A DNA stretch of 64,000 nucleotides. Origin: Actinostola sp. cb2023. Taxonomy: Eukaryota > Cnidaria > Anthozoa > Actiniaria > Actinostolidae. The DNA lies in NCBI GenBank assembly GCA_033675265.1, contig JAUJYZ010001245.1:1-64000 (forward strand). Direction: 5' to 3'. The notes beneath the pieces are model-generated. The model was not told the DNA's origin. It ran no database searches and worked only from the letters and a program-made list of their open reading frames with translations. Each line of letters starts with the position of its first letter. Position 1 is the first letter of the stretch. Position numbers and translations under genes: made by a program. Positions 10,260-21,309 of the stretch are shown one piece after another.

Positions 10260-11214
10260 TAAGCTTCATTTCTGGTTCTTTTGGGTCTTCAGTAGTTTGT
10301 TCTTTAGTTGAGGGACAACTTAGCTGTTGATTGATTTACTATTCATTTGTTTGTTTTTAGTAAACGCATCAATACTCCAATACACTGTGTAGCTGTGGAA
10401 GCTTGTACATGTTCTGAAGTCTTTTGCACACTACAATAATTTGACTGATACCAGAATTGACATATATACCCTTTCATCTGCATGGATGTGCATGCATCTG
10501 ATAGTCAACACAGAGAGACTTCATTGTGCATTTTCACCTTTTTGTTTCAAGGTAGACTACTTCTGGTAGTCAATTTTTTCCTAGTTGTCATGTATTTGGT
10601 CACTCTGCATATCATCTCCTCTTTGTTCTGTGATCTTTGCACATATAGTTACAAAATGTTTTTGTCTGTGCATTGTAGTAGCAAACACTTCAATAAAATG
10701 TATATAATACTCGTCTTGTCAAGTTTCAATTGTCCCTCGGCTTGAATCCCACTATGCTAGCACAACTACTGTAGTTATTTTCAATGATCATAGACCACTC
10801 TCAAAATTGGCATGTTTTGAGTGGTCTAACAGTCTCTCTAAATATGGAATTAATTAATGCCTAACCTGGTTGAAAACACAGAAAAACTATGCTGAATGTT
10901 TATGCGTACCTTTTAGGGGTCGTTTTCAAAACCAACCGCCGATCACCCATGGATACCAATTGGACAAAGGGAGTATCCCCCCCCCCCCCCCCCCCCCCAC
11001 GGGCCATTGGAACATTTCTCAGGGGCAGATATGGAGGGGGTGTGCACAAATTAAATTGTAGGAAATTATCTAGAAGTATCCTCTACCCACACTTTCATAG
11101 AAAAACAACTCATTAAAGTTTGACACAAACAAGTTCAATTGCAAATTTATTATAACTACTTTCGTGTATCTACAGTATAATATATGTACAAATAAATAGG
11201 TGTATACTTTTGTG
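10260..11214. other. Noncoding interval with poly(A) signal and poly-C tract
   Basis: AATAAA at 10692 may end the chromodomain transcript. A poly-C run lies at 10978-10998. No supported exon was seen. Confidence 0.4.
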
Positions 11215-11470
11215 TACAGCGATTTGCAAAATTTCTGTAAAATCTAATATATCGATATATAGTAATTTGCATAATCCTAATTCTTTCATTTTAGCTATTA
11301 TTAAACCTGAAAATAAACCCAACTATCATTTTGTAGTATGTATGTGTAAAAACAAGTGAACAATTTGAACTTTCGAGGGATTATTCAGCAATTTTATATG
11401 AAAATTACCCACAATGCACCCGATATATTGATATATATTGCTTTTACAGAATTTTTGCAAATCGCTGTAT
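11215..11470. mobile_element. MITE with TACAGCGATTTGCAAAA ends, 256 bp
   Basis: TACAGCGATTTGCAAAATTT (11215-11234) is inverted at 11443-11470. Inside it shares ATTACCCACAATGCACCCGA with the element at 2717-2941. A partly repeated flank (TACAGTATAATATATGTACA) occurs at 11172 and 11470. Confidence 0.75.
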
Positions 11471-11744
11471 TTACAGTATAATATATGTACAATTAAATAG
11501 ATGTATAAATTATGGATGTATAACGAATACTTACCTTGGGGATTTGTAAAATACTGCTAAGGTACATGTTCCTGCAAGTTGTAGTTCCAGAAGGGAGTAC
11601 GAGGACACCATACAATGTATGTCACATTCCCTCCAAAGTGTATTATATACACCAATTGAATAACCATAATTGAGTTTATATGAAGTGGGACAATGAATTC
11701 GGGAAATTTGAAATAGGACACAGACAATAAACCAGAAAAAAAAT

Positions 11745-14700
11745 TCACAAGTTCTGACACTTCTTATTATATGCCCTTTTCTGGCGGCCGATGTTGTTCA
11801 CTCTTGCGAAAAGTTGACGATTCTCCCTCTCCATGATCTATCAAGATAAAAAAGTCATCAAAATAATGACAAATAATTTGTAAATAATTAACTGATTAAA
11901 CATATCGGTTAATAAATTATTGATATACATGTAGGAAAGCATGGAAGAAGAAAGGCAATTGTAAAATGATAATAAATGATATACATGTACACAGTATCTG
12001 TTATCATCACACACGTATGAAACATAGATGACCCAGAACAAAGCTTTCAGTATATTTATATTTACTTGTACAGTGTAGTTTGAGCACTTTCCACTTTTCT
12101 GGCTTGCTCGGTGGAATGAACGGTTTTGTAGGTGGTTCTTTTTTTCGACTGTCTGGCAGTTGATGTCGGAAATGTTGCCATATTTGCCCAGAAATTGAGG
12201 TACATGGTAAATCAGAACTAAACAAATACAAAGAGTATAGTATGAGGATTAGATTAATTAATGTAGAGAAACAAATCAAGAAAAAAATAAGAAAGAGCAT
12301 AAAGACATATAAACTACAACAAAGAAATGCACCATGGTTTTAAGAACCTTTATACAGTAAAAACTGATTCATGCATACATGTAAATGTAGGAAGAAAATG
12401 AAACAAACATGTTAGTGATCAGAACCTACCATGTATGTAGGGAATGACATCCTGAAAATTAAAGAACAACATTACTGTAAGTCATTGAGTGTATACCATA
12501 AATGTAACTGTTATTATGAAAGCTGATCAATCATTGATCAACAATGATGATGATGATGATTTGACCAACTAGTGTGCTTATACTAAAACAATTAGACCCT
12601 TTCCCTCGTGGGCTATCATTTTGATGGCCCGATGGCCCAGGCTGATACATAATTATGTACAATATTATTTATTTAATTATAATCGTGTGTAAATAAAGTT
12701 ATTGCATTGTATTGTACCTCATCAAATGTTGCTTTTCTGAACATCTGCCCCCATTTCAGTGCCTTTGCCCTGAATGAACTTTCGTTTAAGTATGTAGGCT
12801 GTCCTGGCCTGGACGTCAAGGCATCGGCAAGAACTTCAAATGCCCTCCACACAACAGCAAGCTCATCCACGTCCAACATCTTCTGGACAGAATTCTGAAT
12901 ACTTGACACCTTACGAATGAACCAATTAATTATTCATTAACACATTTGTGCAATTAATTATTTCCAAATTGAACTCAAAACTGTATGATTACCTCAGTCT
13001 ACTTATTGATATTTTATGCTGAAATAAAAGTCTGATTAGTAAAGCTTACTTGAAATTTAATGTTGTTGTCCTTCAAGTATTGACTTAATCTGATGCGTAA
13101 CAGATCTTTGGTTCCAGTTACTGCCAAACCATATTTTTTGCAAATGACGACAAGCTGTGTTTTTGTCAAGCAATCTACAGATGTTCTAGATTTGTCTGTC
13201 ATGTTTGACAAGAATGATCGAAGGTCTATCTGTTTTGTTACTTTTTCCAAGTCATCACCTACACAACAATTAATGAAATAGTGTTACAAAAATCAATTAT
13301 ATAGACAGTGATGCCTTCTCTTGATTAAACTTACAACAATGTAACTATGCAGGTTTCAGAGCTGCTGTGTAAAATTTGAATTTTGGTGACTGTCACACTT
13401 GAGAACAGTACTCTATACCAACTACAGTCAAACCCCTATTAACCATTAGCTCCCTATTTAAGGAACCACCCTTTATTTAACAGGCAGTTGTCAATGTATA
13501 TGAGCACTTACAGTCAAATGAAGACCATTTAGTTACCGACTTCCCATTATCATCTTGGATTTCAGCGAATGCAAACTTGAGCCCTGTGCAACAATAACAT
13601 TTACTGGTTAAATTTCAACTTAGTTAAGCTTAGATCAAGTACATGATTGTACAACATTATCTTACAGTTCTTACGAGATTCACAAGTTACCTATCTTTGC
13701 CATTGCACACTCCATTTCTCTTTGTTTCTTTTGTTGGATGGCCCAGCAAGCTACCTTTGAAGTAAATGATCACTCCAAATAAATAAATAAATGAATTTAA
13801 ATGTAGAATTTAGAAGATATGGTGTTTTTTTTTGGAGTGCATGCATGTACATGTATGACTCAATGCTTGTTTACCTGGTTTAACAACTTTCCCCTTATTC
13901 TGAGCTTCAGATGAAGAGTATCTGGCACAATGTTGTTGAAATCAATATTGACAAGGGGTCGGCTCTTCACACCATATTTATTATCTTTATCATTCAATTC
14001 AGCAAGCTTGCAACACTCATCTTGGGTGCGGGAAATTGGCCAATCTGGAACTAATAAAAACATTACAAGTTATTATCAATGGTTTTTGCTAAGGGAGAAA
14101 AACCGGAGTACCTGAAGAAAAATCCTCAAAGCAAGGGAGAGAATGAACTAATAAACTCAACTCACATGAAGGACAGGGGATTGAACCAGGGGCCACAGAG
14201 GTGAGAGTCGCGTGCTCTCACCACTTGCCCACCCTTGCTCCCCATCTTAATAACATTGTAATATTAATTTCTGACTCACTAGAAAAGTCTCTGATCTGCT
14301 TTTTGCTGCAATGACACCACAAACAAAAGTACTGAGAGCAGGGAGGGTTGATGCCAAGGATGATTGCCATATATTTCCAGTCGGAACACATAATCCTGGA
14401 ACAGAATAATATTATACTGAATTAAATTATAATAAATTTAGATTTCAATTTCTCTAAGTACTGTATGTCTTACCAGTTAATCTTACACAATCTCCCATTT
14501 ACAAATATTCCCTCTTCCCTCAAGCTATTCATTTCTTTGAAGATTTCTGCCAAACAATTCTGTAGGTTGACTTGAGACTCTTTGCCTAATAAAGAAGCAT
14601 GCATTGTATACCTTAGCCTGCAATTCAGTTCTACATGTAAGTGCAGAGGGTTCAAATAAACCAGTTGTTGTATTCAAAACACATATTTAAATGATATGTA

Positions 14701-16106
14701 CATTTATGTACAATACATTTATGTACATATTGCATCTAAAACTGGTCTAACTTATTACTCCACTGCAAAGAAGGGCTTAGACTAGTGAAAGTTCGGTTGT
14801 CCTATTGACACTTAATTACATTACATTCACTTTCCTTGTATCAATCCTGAAAGTATAATTAACTTGTTATGACTACTATTATATTAACTCAATTAAACTG
14901 ACCATCATACAAAGAAATGCAGTATTCCTTGTCTGGGCTTCTGTCTTTCTCTGTAGGGACATTAAATGTAGCCATGGTACTTCCTAACTTTTTTGTTGTC
15001 TGTCTGCCATCTCCAGCATATCGCAAGGTAACAACGTCATTGTTAAAGCACTCAGCATATGCTGGATCCTGGGAAACATACTCAATAATGCTTTTAATGC
15101 TTCTATAGCAGCCCATGATGCCTAAATCCTGAAAAAAATATTCAACAAAGTGTTCTAGCAAAGTAAAAATAAGTTACTATAAGTTACACAATGTACCGGT
15201 ACACGATTTTAGATTAAAATCTAACATTTAATTCATGGGCTAAATAATATATGATTTACCTATACATGTATCAATCTTAACACAAACCTTATCAAGTTCA
15301 TAGATAGGAATTATAGCATTCTGCTTCTTCCTCTCTTCCTTTATTCTATTTATTGGTGGTAAATTCACACCAGGAACAAGCTTTAGCTCATGATATGCAG
15401 CATCAGCAACATTGCCATCATCCTTAGCCTAGACATGTACATAAGAACAATTTATAACAATGATTTTGAAAGGGCTACACATATATATGTTCATGGGTAA
15501 CTTTCTTAAATAATCCAATGACTTGCCTTGAGGGCTCTCTGGACACGCTCCACCACATCATTATGGGTAACCTCTTCAGGGTTTTTCTCAAAGGGTAAAT
15601 CAATTGTTGTACCCTCTATGTTGATCTTTACCTGGCAAAAATTGAAATCAAAATAAATTGTAAGCATTTACGAATTAAAAACAAAGCATTAGCAAGTAAA
15701 ACTATACAGTATTATATTATGGGTATTATAAACCAAGGATATTGCCAACCTCTTCGACCTTCCAGGTTTGAGGAAGTCTCTGGAAGTTGTTCGCCAACCA
15801 CTTCTTTAAATCATGTATTTTATGTGCTTTAGTGCAACGATGCAATTCACTAAAAAGCTTGGTTGACTTGTAAAATGGTTTTAATGATTCCTTTAGCATA
15901 ATATTCTCATTTTGCAGCTTCGCCAACCGGCTGTCCTGTTGTGAAACGAGTCTCTTCAATTTCTGTATTTCGTCGTCTGTTGTTCTTTGGTAACAAATAA
16001 AATCTTCACTTGAAACACCACTAGGGCCTACAATTGCAGTATTTACAATCTTTTGTCGTTTTAAAGGCGGATGAACACGAAAATGTGTCATAAGGACATC
16101 AGCCAT
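11745..16106 (-). CDS. 14-exon gene: transposase-like protein with SAP-type motif, frame apparently intact
   Basis: Exons, 5' to 3' on the minus strand: 16106-15750, 15631-15527 (GC donor), 15428-15288, 15128-14903, 14585-14474, 14395-14280, 14050-13875, 13754-13691, 13583-13512, 13258-13050, 12909-12718, 12451-12430, 12217-12066, 11837-11745. All phases match and the total is 2037 nt, 678 residues plus stop. In order: coiled coil (about 43-75); an AGDGRQTTKKLGSTMATF block (Asp 241); SDWKYMAIILG...FCLWCHC; IVPDTLHLKLRI (Asp 396); a SAP-like stretch (about 487-518); FDEDVIPYIH; and VEKKNH (Glu 622). The blocks recall uncharacterised transposase-like families of corals and sponges. The D, D, E trio in an RNase-H-type fold is my inference. 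The start has good context (TCAAAATGGCTG). An intact frame over 14 exons argues for a functional gene, domesticated or recently mobile. Exon 12 is only 22 bp. Confidence 0.75.
14090..14243 (-). mobile_element. tRNA-derived SINE in intron 6
   Basis: On the minus strand the head reads like a tRNA: A-box TGGGCAAGTGG (rc of 14221-14231) and B-box GGTTCAATCCC (rc of 14177-14187). The body ends with TACTCCGGTTTTTCTCCC, a block common in marine-invertebrate SINEs. It sits in the intron between exons 6 and 7 of the 14-exon gene, in the same orientation. No functional tRNA fold is claimed. Confidence 0.75.
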
Positions 16107-16166
16107 TTTGAAAAACCAAACACACGATCCTAAAAGTTTTGAAAATGCCGCCAAAACTTAGCTAAT

Positions 16167-16181
16167 TTCCAAATAAGGAAT
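16167..16181 (-). promoter_or_regulatory. CArG-type motif upstream of the 14-exon gene
   Basis: TTCCAAATAAGGAAT is the exact reverse complement of the motif at 9036-9050. It ends about 60 bp before the minus-strand ATG at 16106. Confidence 0.45.
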
Positions 16182-16716
16182 GCCAAAAGCCCGCCAAAAG
16201 CTTCAGGTTTATTCGTGGAAGATCTTAAAAGGATAAGGGCAAATAAACTATACTTATCTTGTAGCCTTGCAACGTTGTTTTCTGAACTTGTCCTCTAAGC
16301 TGCACCTGAAAATTGAAGTAATTCTCTCTTAATTGAATAAATTACAAATAAAAAGAAAGCCAATCGAGAAAACAATTGCCAAAGAGTCGATTTCAAGCCA
16401 AAACGCGCGTATTTTGGATGACAAACAGTGCATAAATACACTTCTAAACTCCTATAACGAGCATCAACTGCTTCCTTCGTCCGCCATGTTTGTTTCTCAT
16501 TATTATTCATGATTCCTCTTTGCCAGGTCGCAAAGTTATTAGCGCCCAGTCCTCGAGAATGCTTTCAAATAGCACACATTTCTTGATATGTTGCGATTTT
16601 GAGACGGCGATACCACAAAATATTGACGGATAGTTGGGAGAAAATATATTCCGTATTGGGCGGAGTCGCGCATTCTGATTTGGTTCAAATTCTCACCACC
16701 TTGCGCGTTGACGTGG

Positions 16717-16793
16717 TAGCCTGCATTACATCCGAACAAAACCTCGTTTAGTCTAACTAAACGAGGGTTTGTTCGGATGTAACGCAGGCTATG
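16717..16793. repeat. Fold-back with AGCCTGCATTACATCCGAAC arms
   Basis: The left arm 16717-16752 is inverted at 16758-16793, almost without a loop. The rest of 16200-17006 is noncoding as far as I can see. Confidence 0.75.
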
Positions 16794-17274
16794 ACGTGGC
16801 GACGATTTTGAAAACTGTTCAGTTTTACTACAAAAAGATTAGAAAAAAAGTTTAAATGACAGTTTAAACAAGTTAAGATGATAGTGATTATAAAGAGCTA
16901 TTGATAAACTTCCTCTTTTATGTCATGACAAGCATTTCATCTCTTATTTTGGCAGAAAAGCGAATGAAAATAAAATTGCAAGATAGTCGTGTTTTGGCGT
17001 TAGGTTTTGTTTTTGAATAGCCTTGTCTTCAACCTCCACAACGATAATTACAAGATACCACTAAACCACATCCAAGAATAAATTTGAATAGTGTAGACGA
17101 AAATATATGTCTGAAAGTCTTCGGCTATTAAATGTGCATCCACATGCTACAACAGCTTCTCAGTCGGTCCCTTCGTGTTCGAGTTCTTCGAACCACTTAT
17201 TGCTTTGGATTCCTTAGGCTTAGAAGCATAATAATTTACATACAATAATTTCTGCATTTTGATTGGCTAAAAGC

Positions 17275-17702
17275 CCGGGGGTGGTACTTGGTTAAAAAAT
17301 GGTTAGGTATGTGCGGCGAGATGTTCAGACCTGGATCCTGTTTTTGGAATTTGTCACTCGAAAACCTGGATTTACGAATTTCCCAAATAAAAAAACCTGG
17401 ATTTACGAATTTTTATTGACGATCTGATACGATGCATTCGTCAGGATATTTTGCCAGACTGACACTCTAAAACCTTTACGTCTGACTGACGCCATTATTA
17501 TTGTTCATGCGTAGTTTTACCACATTATACAAATTATTACAAATTAATAAATGTTTTTAGGCTATAACCAGGATTAATGATTTTTATGCGTTCATTTAAC
17601 CTGGATTAGATAATAAAATGGCCCAAAACCTGGACCCTGTACCGCCACACATATATATCATGTAATTATTGGGAGTAGAAGGGGGGGGGGGGGGGGGGGG
17701 GG
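17275..17702. mobile_element. CCCGGGGG...poly-G element inside repeat copy 1
   Basis: Absent from copy 2, where TTTGATTGGCT runs straight into GAGAGCATG. It begins CCCGGGGGTGG, contains repeats of AACCTGGATTTACGAATT, and ends in about 20 G. GGCT occurs at both edges and may be the target duplication. Related in style to 9931-10249. Confidence 0.7.
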
Positions 17703-17851
17703 GCTGAGAGCATGTTCATTTATCCCAAACACAGTGCAAAATCGTGAAATTTCGAGTGCAGATTTGTGAAATTTTGAGTGCAAACACCTGCAATTGAATA
17801 TGATTGGTTGTTGATTGTTGCTTGCTCGTTGCCAACCAAACCAAAAACAAA

Positions 17852-18265
17852 ATGGCGGACAGGTTTCAAGAGTGTATTCTGCAGTTTTAATCGACAGTTT
17901 GAGAAACAATGAAGCAAACAAAAACACCAAATTAAGTACCATCAACTGGCTGAGAGTTTGGCAGGCCTGGGCTAAAGAAAAGAACCACAACGAGAACATA
18001 GAACAGTACGAACCTGGAGAGCTGAGCCAATTCCTCGAGCAATTTTACGCGACTGTGCCGTGAACAGGATGGAAATGTCTACGAGCCTGATAGTCTACGA
18101 GTGATGGCTACGGCTATCGACCGTTATTTGAAAGAAAAAGGTTATAAATAGTTACTCAATAATGCGAGACAGAGAATTTGAGTCGTCTAAACAAGACGTA
18201 TTCGAGTGGAAGGCAAAGTCTCTCCGAGAAGAAGGCAAGGGAAAAAGGCCAAACAATTATTGTAT
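17852..18265 (+). pseudogene. Crypton/DUF3504-like recombinase fragment, copy 1
   Basis: In shifting frames the sequence reads MADRFQ, then LIDSLRNN, an ENIEQYEPGELSQFLEQFYA block, then YEPDSLRVM, IDRYLKEKGYK and SLREEGKGKRP. This is the N-terminal (SAM-like) half of the DUF3504 group, host and transposon proteins related to Crypton tyrosine recombinases. At least two frameshifts (one near 18055) and stops break it. No catalytic R-H-R-Y domain follows. A relic, not a gene. Confidence 0.65.
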
Positions 18266-18300
18266 GTAAATGATTAATAAATAATCACATTATTTTTTTT

Positions 18301-19694
18301 AGATTTCATTTTGCCGCAGTTTAATTTAATGTATTTTATATCAAAATGCTCGTACAATTACAGAGCGCTAGCATTATAATCTGGCGGTAGGTTTTTGATT
18401 GACACAATTCTCAAGGAATTCAGAGGGTTTTTGTGTGTAGCGTATGTCACGCTCTCCTATATCTCTTCAGAGATTTCAGTTCTATCGACTTTGAAGAAAC
18501 GGAAAATGCCGCGGTCAAATATTTTTATTTTTGCTTAAATTGCCAGCTTTTTCATTCTTTACATATTCGTCTTTAATTTTTTGATGGTAGGTTTTTGGTT
18601 TTTATTTTAACCGTGCAGTAAAAAGCAAATATGTATCAAAATCATGCTGTTTTTATTGATAGACCGCCGTCGCCTCATCTCCATATGTGAAACAATGACC
18701 TTTTGTATAACATAAGTTTGATATGTGTAAAAATAAAAGTCAGGATTATCCAGTTTTCTTTGTTTCTTCTAATTTTATCTTACCAACAACTTGCCGGGAT
18801 TCCATAGGCGGCTACTTTGAACCTTGACCTAAAATTCTAGACTGCGTTTCCCGAACGAAGTGAACTTACATGATTTGAATTGAAGTGATGGCCAGGCAGT
18901 TTCGTGACAGAGTTTCGTGGATAGATAATGTGAACGCGTGTTTTCTGATCAGAAATATCAGTTCCTGTTAACTTCACGGAGAAATACAAACGTATTATGA
19001 AGCGTTGTGTCTCTGAAACGTTAGAAAATCAAAGTTAAAGTCAAGTAAGGTGCATTGTAATTGCCGATAGTTCTTCTCGAGCACATGGTGGCTTACTTCA
19101 ATCAGTCAAAAACCTCTTACTGCGATTCTCAGTAGTTATGCCGAACTCAGACATTTTAAAAAGCATTTGGCTTGTAAGTATTATGCGAACTCAGACATTC
19201 CAACAGTCGGCTGGAACTTAGTCAATTAATCACTGAATTCAAAACTCAAACAAATTCAAAACTAAATACGGCATTCTTCGATCAAATGATCTATAATTTA
19301 GCTCAAAATCATACTGATTTGGTTTCCATTTGGTGGGTCTTCTGACTTTTATGTTTAAATTAAGTTTACTGATTTTTTTATGTTGATCAGTGACAGAAGC
19401 GAAAAATAAAAACTGAGTACCTCAGTAAGAAGGTCACTGAATTTAAAAACAAAGTAATTTTGAGTCAGTGAAGCGTGTGTAAATAAATCTTAACAAGCTT
19501 ACTTGACTCAGTGAACCCATTAAATTTAAAAACATCAAAACTTGAATGAAGCGTGTTTTCACAATCCATTTTAAGTCTTTTTAGGTAACAGAAAAGACAC
19601 AACAAACACGCTTACTTTCACCAATCTTATTCAGTTGTAATTTGATTCACTCGTGACTAGTCTCAGTGTCGCTCATCATGCAGTTTCAACGAAT
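18301..19694. other. AT-rich noncoding spacer between the direct repeats
   Basis: I see no exon, RNA gene or clear element. Some words recur (CACTGAATT, GTGAACTTA) but without a stable unit. Confidence 0.4.
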
Positions 19695-20517
19695 TTGTTT
19701 TTGAATAGCCTTGTCTTCAACCTCCACAACGATATGATAATTACAAGACACCACTAAACCACATCCAAGAATACATTTGAATAGTGTAGACGAAAATATG
19801 TCTGAAAGTCTTCGGCTATTAAATGTGCATCCACATGCTACAACAGCTTCTCGGTCGGTCCCTTCGTGTTCGAGTTCTTCGAACCACTTATTGCTTTGGA
19901 TTCCTTAGGATTAGAAGCATAATAATTTACATACAATCATTTATGCATTTGATTGGCTGAGAGCATGTCAATTTATCCCAAACAGTGCAAAATCGAGAAA
20001 TTTCAGATTTGTGAAATTTTGAGTGCAAACACCTGAAATTGAATATGATTTGTTGCTTGCTCGTTGCCAACCAAACCAAAAACAAAATGGCGGACAGGTT
20101 TCAAGAGTGTATTTTGCAGTTTTAATCGACAGTTTGAGAAACAATGAAGCAAACAAAAACACCAAATTAAGTACTATTAAGTACTAGCCTGGGCTAAGGA
20201 AAAGAACCACAACGAGAACATAGAACAGTACCAACCTGGAGAACTGAACCAACTCCTCCAGCAATTTTACGCGACTGTGCCGTGAACAGGATGGAAATGT
20301 CTACGAGCCTGATAGTCTACAAGTGATGGCTACGGCTATCGACCGTTATTTGAAAGAAAAAGGTTATAAATACTCAATAATGCGAGACAGAGAATTTGAG
20401 TCGTCTAAACATGACGTAATCGAGTGACAGTCAAAGTCTCTCCGAGAAGAAGGCAAAGGAAAAAGGCCAAACAATTATTGTATGTAAATTATTAATAAAT
20501 AATCACATTATTTTTTT
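19695..20517. repeat. Long direct repeat, copy 2
   Basis: Matches 17007-18300 without the 17275-17702 element, so it shows the empty site. Confidence 0.85.
20087..20480 (+). pseudogene. Crypton/DUF3504-like recombinase fragment, copy 2
   Basis: The same relic as at 17852-18265, sharing its frameshift near GACTGTGCCGTGAACAGG. It has an additional deletion around 20180 that removes the INWLRVWQAW segment. Confidence 0.6.
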
Positions 20518-21027
20518 GTGCAATTTCGAATAAATGAGCACAAGTAAATTGTTCAAAGGATAACAAAATTGCACGATCCCGCAACAAATTGCACTCAAAA
20601 TCATGTGATTACCTATACCAATCATCACCACTATCACTTTCAAGTGATTCTGATGTACCGAATGACTCAATTCTGCTCTCACTATCACTAGACGATTCGT
20701 AGTTTAGTTCACTTGAAGAATCTCTTTTTCGCTATCTTTATTTTACCTGTCATCTCATCCTGAGTCAAAATTCACAAAAAACGTCATACCGGAAACGTTC
20801 TCTGATTGGCCAAAATTCGCGGGAAAACTGTTCTAAAAATAACCACACTTGTGAAAACGCTGTGACACTATCCAATACCGTATGGACGCTCCTACTTATG
20901 AGCTCCTGTAACATGCAAATAAAATATTTAATTATTATTTTACTAAAAATGGTCATATAATAAAACTCTTATTAACCGAGTACAGACCACCCGCTCGGTT
21001 AATAAGACAAAATGATAAGATAAACTA

Positions 21028-21308
21028 CAATCGTTGCCATAATTCCTTGGCACGATGCACATTTTCGGTAGCTAGTGCTCTTTATTAGGAACAAGTTGTC
21101 TTGTTGCATTGGATACTCCCCTGCCCCCACATACAATGTTGCTGGTTATTTAGATAGTATAATGGTGTATGTTGATTTCCCGGTGGCCCTCGATGAGCAA
21201 GTTCGTCTCAACAACTTTGTATTGGGGGAGGGGGGTAGTTTTATACCCAAACTTTAATGACGCGCGTGCTCAATTATCCAATCGTGCCAACCATTTTGGC
21301 AACGATTG
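21028..21308. mobile_element. MITE with CAATCGTTGCCA ends, copy 1
   Basis: CAATCGTTGCCA at the left and TGGCAACGATTG at the right, flanked by TA on both sides. Nearly identical to 23111-23386, suggesting recent movement. The short open frames inside are unlikely to be genes. Confidence 0.85.
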
Positions 21309-21309
21309 T

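Larger units (their letters stand above)
17007..18300. repeat. Long direct repeat, copy 1
   Basis: The sequence from TTGTTTTTGAATAGCCTTGT to a poly-T tract at about 18300 recurs at 19695-20517 with few changes. Copy 1 holds an extra element at 17275-17702. Confidence 0.85.

Noticed and set aside
14090..14243. Functional tRNA gene on the minus strand
   Set aside because: A and B boxes are present, but the sequence continues into a SINE body and the cloverleaf pairing is poor.
9036..16181. Calling 9036-16181 a transposon with 15-bp TIRs
   Set aside because: The flanks show no target-site duplication, the similarity stops after 15 bp, and the motif is also a plausible CArG promoter element. 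Kept only as a hypothesis.
16295..16510. Minus-strand frame starting MNNNEKQTW upstream of the 14-exon gene
   Set aside because: No splice partner identified; a second ATG in better context stops after seven codons.
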